DNA of 35,441 bases from Planctomycetota bacterium (GTDB taxonomy: Bacteria > Planctomycetota > Planctomycetia > Pirellulales > PLA5). The stretch is from contig QEVJ01000056.1 of NCBI GenBank assembly GCA_003576845.1, positions 1 through 35,441 on the forward strand, written 5' to 3'. Each line of letters starts with the position of its first letter. Within the stretch, counting starts at the first letter, position 1. The notes under the pieces are model-generated. The model had not been told where the DNA came from. It saw nothing but the letters and a program-made list of their open reading frames with translations, and ran no database searches. Both the position numbers and the translations under genes were made by a program. Of the stretch, positions 34,290 through 35,441 are shown one piece after another.

Positions 34290-35394
34290 CGGCGGACACT
34301 CCCAACGCGGCTAGGTCCAACTCGTTGACGCGAATGCGGCCCGTCATTAGCTCGTCAAGCATCGCGGCGAAAAGCTCGTGAGATAATTCCCGCTGGGCTT
34401 CTGCAAAAGCAATGCGTTGGTCCACCGCACCCAGCGCGCCGGCAATCTCCTCTTGTTCATCGGGGGTGGGGAATGCCACGTCAAAGATTTTCAGTTTGCC
34501 AGCGCTTATGTTGGACTGACTCACGCCCCGCGTTGCAATTGCCTTTAGCCGCTGTTGCGTCCGTTCCCAGTTCAAGTAATGGTTCAAGTAAGCCGGCAAC
34601 AATTCGTCGCGCCGCGGCTGCATCCGAATGAGATACGACGCGAACACCGCGTCGCGGTCGTCGTCAAAGATCGCCGTTCTGCCCACAAGGTCAGCGCTAT
34701 TCGTGCGGTTGAACAAAATGTCGCCGCGCCGCAATTTGTACGCAGCAAAGGTTCGATCGTCGATATCGACGTACTGCAAATCATCGAATGCCACGCGGCC
34801 GTTTCGCTGGCAATTCATTCGCAAGATCGGATATCGCCCGGCCGCCTCGCCGCGAACCGAAAGCCCGTATTGCGGTGGTTCGATTGCGTCGCCGAGCGGC
34901 TTTGATCCCCAACTTATCGGCACGATTCCCGATACGGTTTCCTTCGTCGGCTCGCCGCGGGTTCCTTCCGTGAACAGTTTGGCCATGAGGGCGGCTTTGA
35001 GTTCGGCGGTTCGGTCGATGATCGCCTGTTGCGCCGCCACCGCCGCTTGCAGCTTTCCCAACACCGCCGCTATCGCCCGTTGTTCCGAAATCGCGTCGGG
35101 AACCGGAACTACGATTTGAGAAAACGCGCTTGGGTCAACTCGTTGACGGCTCGGCGTTGACCCGCTCACAAGTCCCTTTGCGATCGGCATTACGTGACGC
35201 GACCAGCACGCGAAATAGAGAAAAGTCGCGTCAATCAATTCCGGGTGTGCAACAATCGGAATGAATTCCGTCGACGCAATCTTTCGCCTTTCGCCTTTTC
35301 CGGAAACAAGCCAAACCTTTTCGACGCGGGGATTCAGTTTCCCGTAACAGTTTAGCCGTCTGAAGTTCGTATTGTCGGTTTGTGGGGTGTTCGT
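34282..35394 (-). CDS. hsdS: type I restriction specificity subunit S (5' end interrupted or outside the window)
   Basis: The open frame covers 370 residues. The right end (residues about 1-100) is the tail of the first target-recognition domain (YGKLNPRVEKVWLVSGKGE, IASTEFIPI, FLYFACWSRHV). A conserved central helix region follows (EQRAIAAVLGKLQAAVAAQQ), then the second recognition domain (YGLSVRGEAAGRYPILRMNC, YKLRRGDILFNRTNSADLVG, VSQSNISAGKLKIF) and the repeated helix at the end (EEIAGALGAVDQRIAFAE). In this frame a TAA occurs at 35395-35397 and no ATG precedes the recognition-domain sequence, so either a frameshift lies near 35,395 or the true N-terminus, coming from outside the window, joins another frame. 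Complete subunits are usually 400-450 residues. Defines the DNA sequence recognised by the R-M complex; the recognition sequence cannot be read from this. Confidence 0.85.
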   Translation of the reverse strand, partial: TNTPQTDNTNFRRLNCYGKLNPRVEKVWLVSGKGERRKIASTEFIPIVAHPELIDATFLYFACWSRHVMPIAKGLVSGSTPSRQRVDPSAFSQIVVPVPDAISEQRAIAAVLGKLQAAVAAQQAIIDRTAELKAALMAKLFTEGTRGEPTKETVSGIVPISWGSKPLGDAIEPPQYGLSVRGEAAGRYPILRMNCQRNGRVAFDDLQYVDIDDRTFAAYKLRRGDILFNRTNSADLVGRTAIFDDDRDAVFASYLIRMQPRRDELLPAYLNHYLNWERTQQRLKAIATRGVSQSNISAGKLKIFDVAFPTPDEQEEIAGALGAVDQRIAFAEAQRELSHELFAAMLDELMTGRIRVNELDLAALGVSADA

Positions 35395-35441
35395 TTATGA
35401 CATGGCTCATTGACAGAACTTGGTCGAGTGAGCCGTGGTAT

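Larger units (their letters stand above)
21670..35441. mobile_element. genomic island integrated at tRNA-Sec (left end in window, right end beyond it)
   Basis: From the 3' end of selC onward every gene lies on the minus strand. The order is integrase, XRE regulator, TubC_N/zinc-ribbon protein, primase, excisionase-like HTH, large unknown, a toxin-antitoxin-like set and a type I restriction operon. The integrase abuts and partly overlaps the intact tRNA, the standard layout of tRNA-targeted islands, with the left attachment site expected in the tRNA 3' half. No second copy of the tRNA 3' end (such as GCACTTCCGCCA) was seen to the right, so the island very likely continues past 35,441. Relaxase, capsid or conjugation genes are not visible, so whether it is a satellite, an integrative element or an immobile remnant cannot be decided. 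Confidence 0.8.

Overview
The window looks like a chromosome segment of a planctomycete, probably of the Pirellulales type. The evidence is a high-GC sequence, a large secreted protein with an LEPR-XLL-like N-terminus and a dockerin domain, a DUF1080 protein, an integral-membrane TPR protein, and short tandem-repeat and hairpin spacers. No ribosomal RNA or other strong taxonomic marker is present, so the assignment rests on protein families.

Left part (1-21,187), core genome: a decayed IS66 transposase, a small heat-shock protein, folP, an unaccompanied molybdenum-hydroxylase large subunit, galE, a lipoprotein resembling exosortase-associated EpsI, a DUF1080 protein, a membrane TPR protein, a DUF486 protein, a beta-propeller/dockerin surface protein, a CpsB-type tyrosine phosphatase, a small secreted protein, FtsK, a tRNA-dihydrouridine synthase and a conserved unknown. 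These form short transcription units on both strands. The spacers carry palindromes at 1568-1654, 11 copies of a 7-bp repeat at 2749-2825, and a 19-bp inverted repeat at 10749-10818.

Junction (21,570-21,669): an intact selenocysteine tRNA (selC) with anticodon UCA. A tyrosine integrase converges on it, and the end of its reading frame lies antisense inside the tRNA gene. This is the usual arrangement of an island integrated in a tRNA gene.

Right part (21,670 to beyond 35,441), integrated island: every gene lies on the minus strand. From the selC end these are: integrase; XRE regulator with its own sigma70-like promoter; TubC_N/zinc-ribbon protein overlapping a primase/DUF3987 protein; a non-coding stretch with a tRNA-like sequence, a strong hairpin and direct repeats; an excisionase-like HTH protein; a repeat cluster that could be an origin or operator; a 758-residue unknown protein with a C-terminal HTH; then a four-gene set (119-residue unknown, PemK/MazF-like toxin, 109-residue possible antitoxin, DUF6941). 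At the far end is a type I restriction operon: hsdS (cut by the window edge and apparently interrupted), hsdR and a YgjP/SprT-like metallopeptidase. hsdM and the distal attachment site are not in the window. The island therefore combines integration and replication functions with defence or stability cargo.
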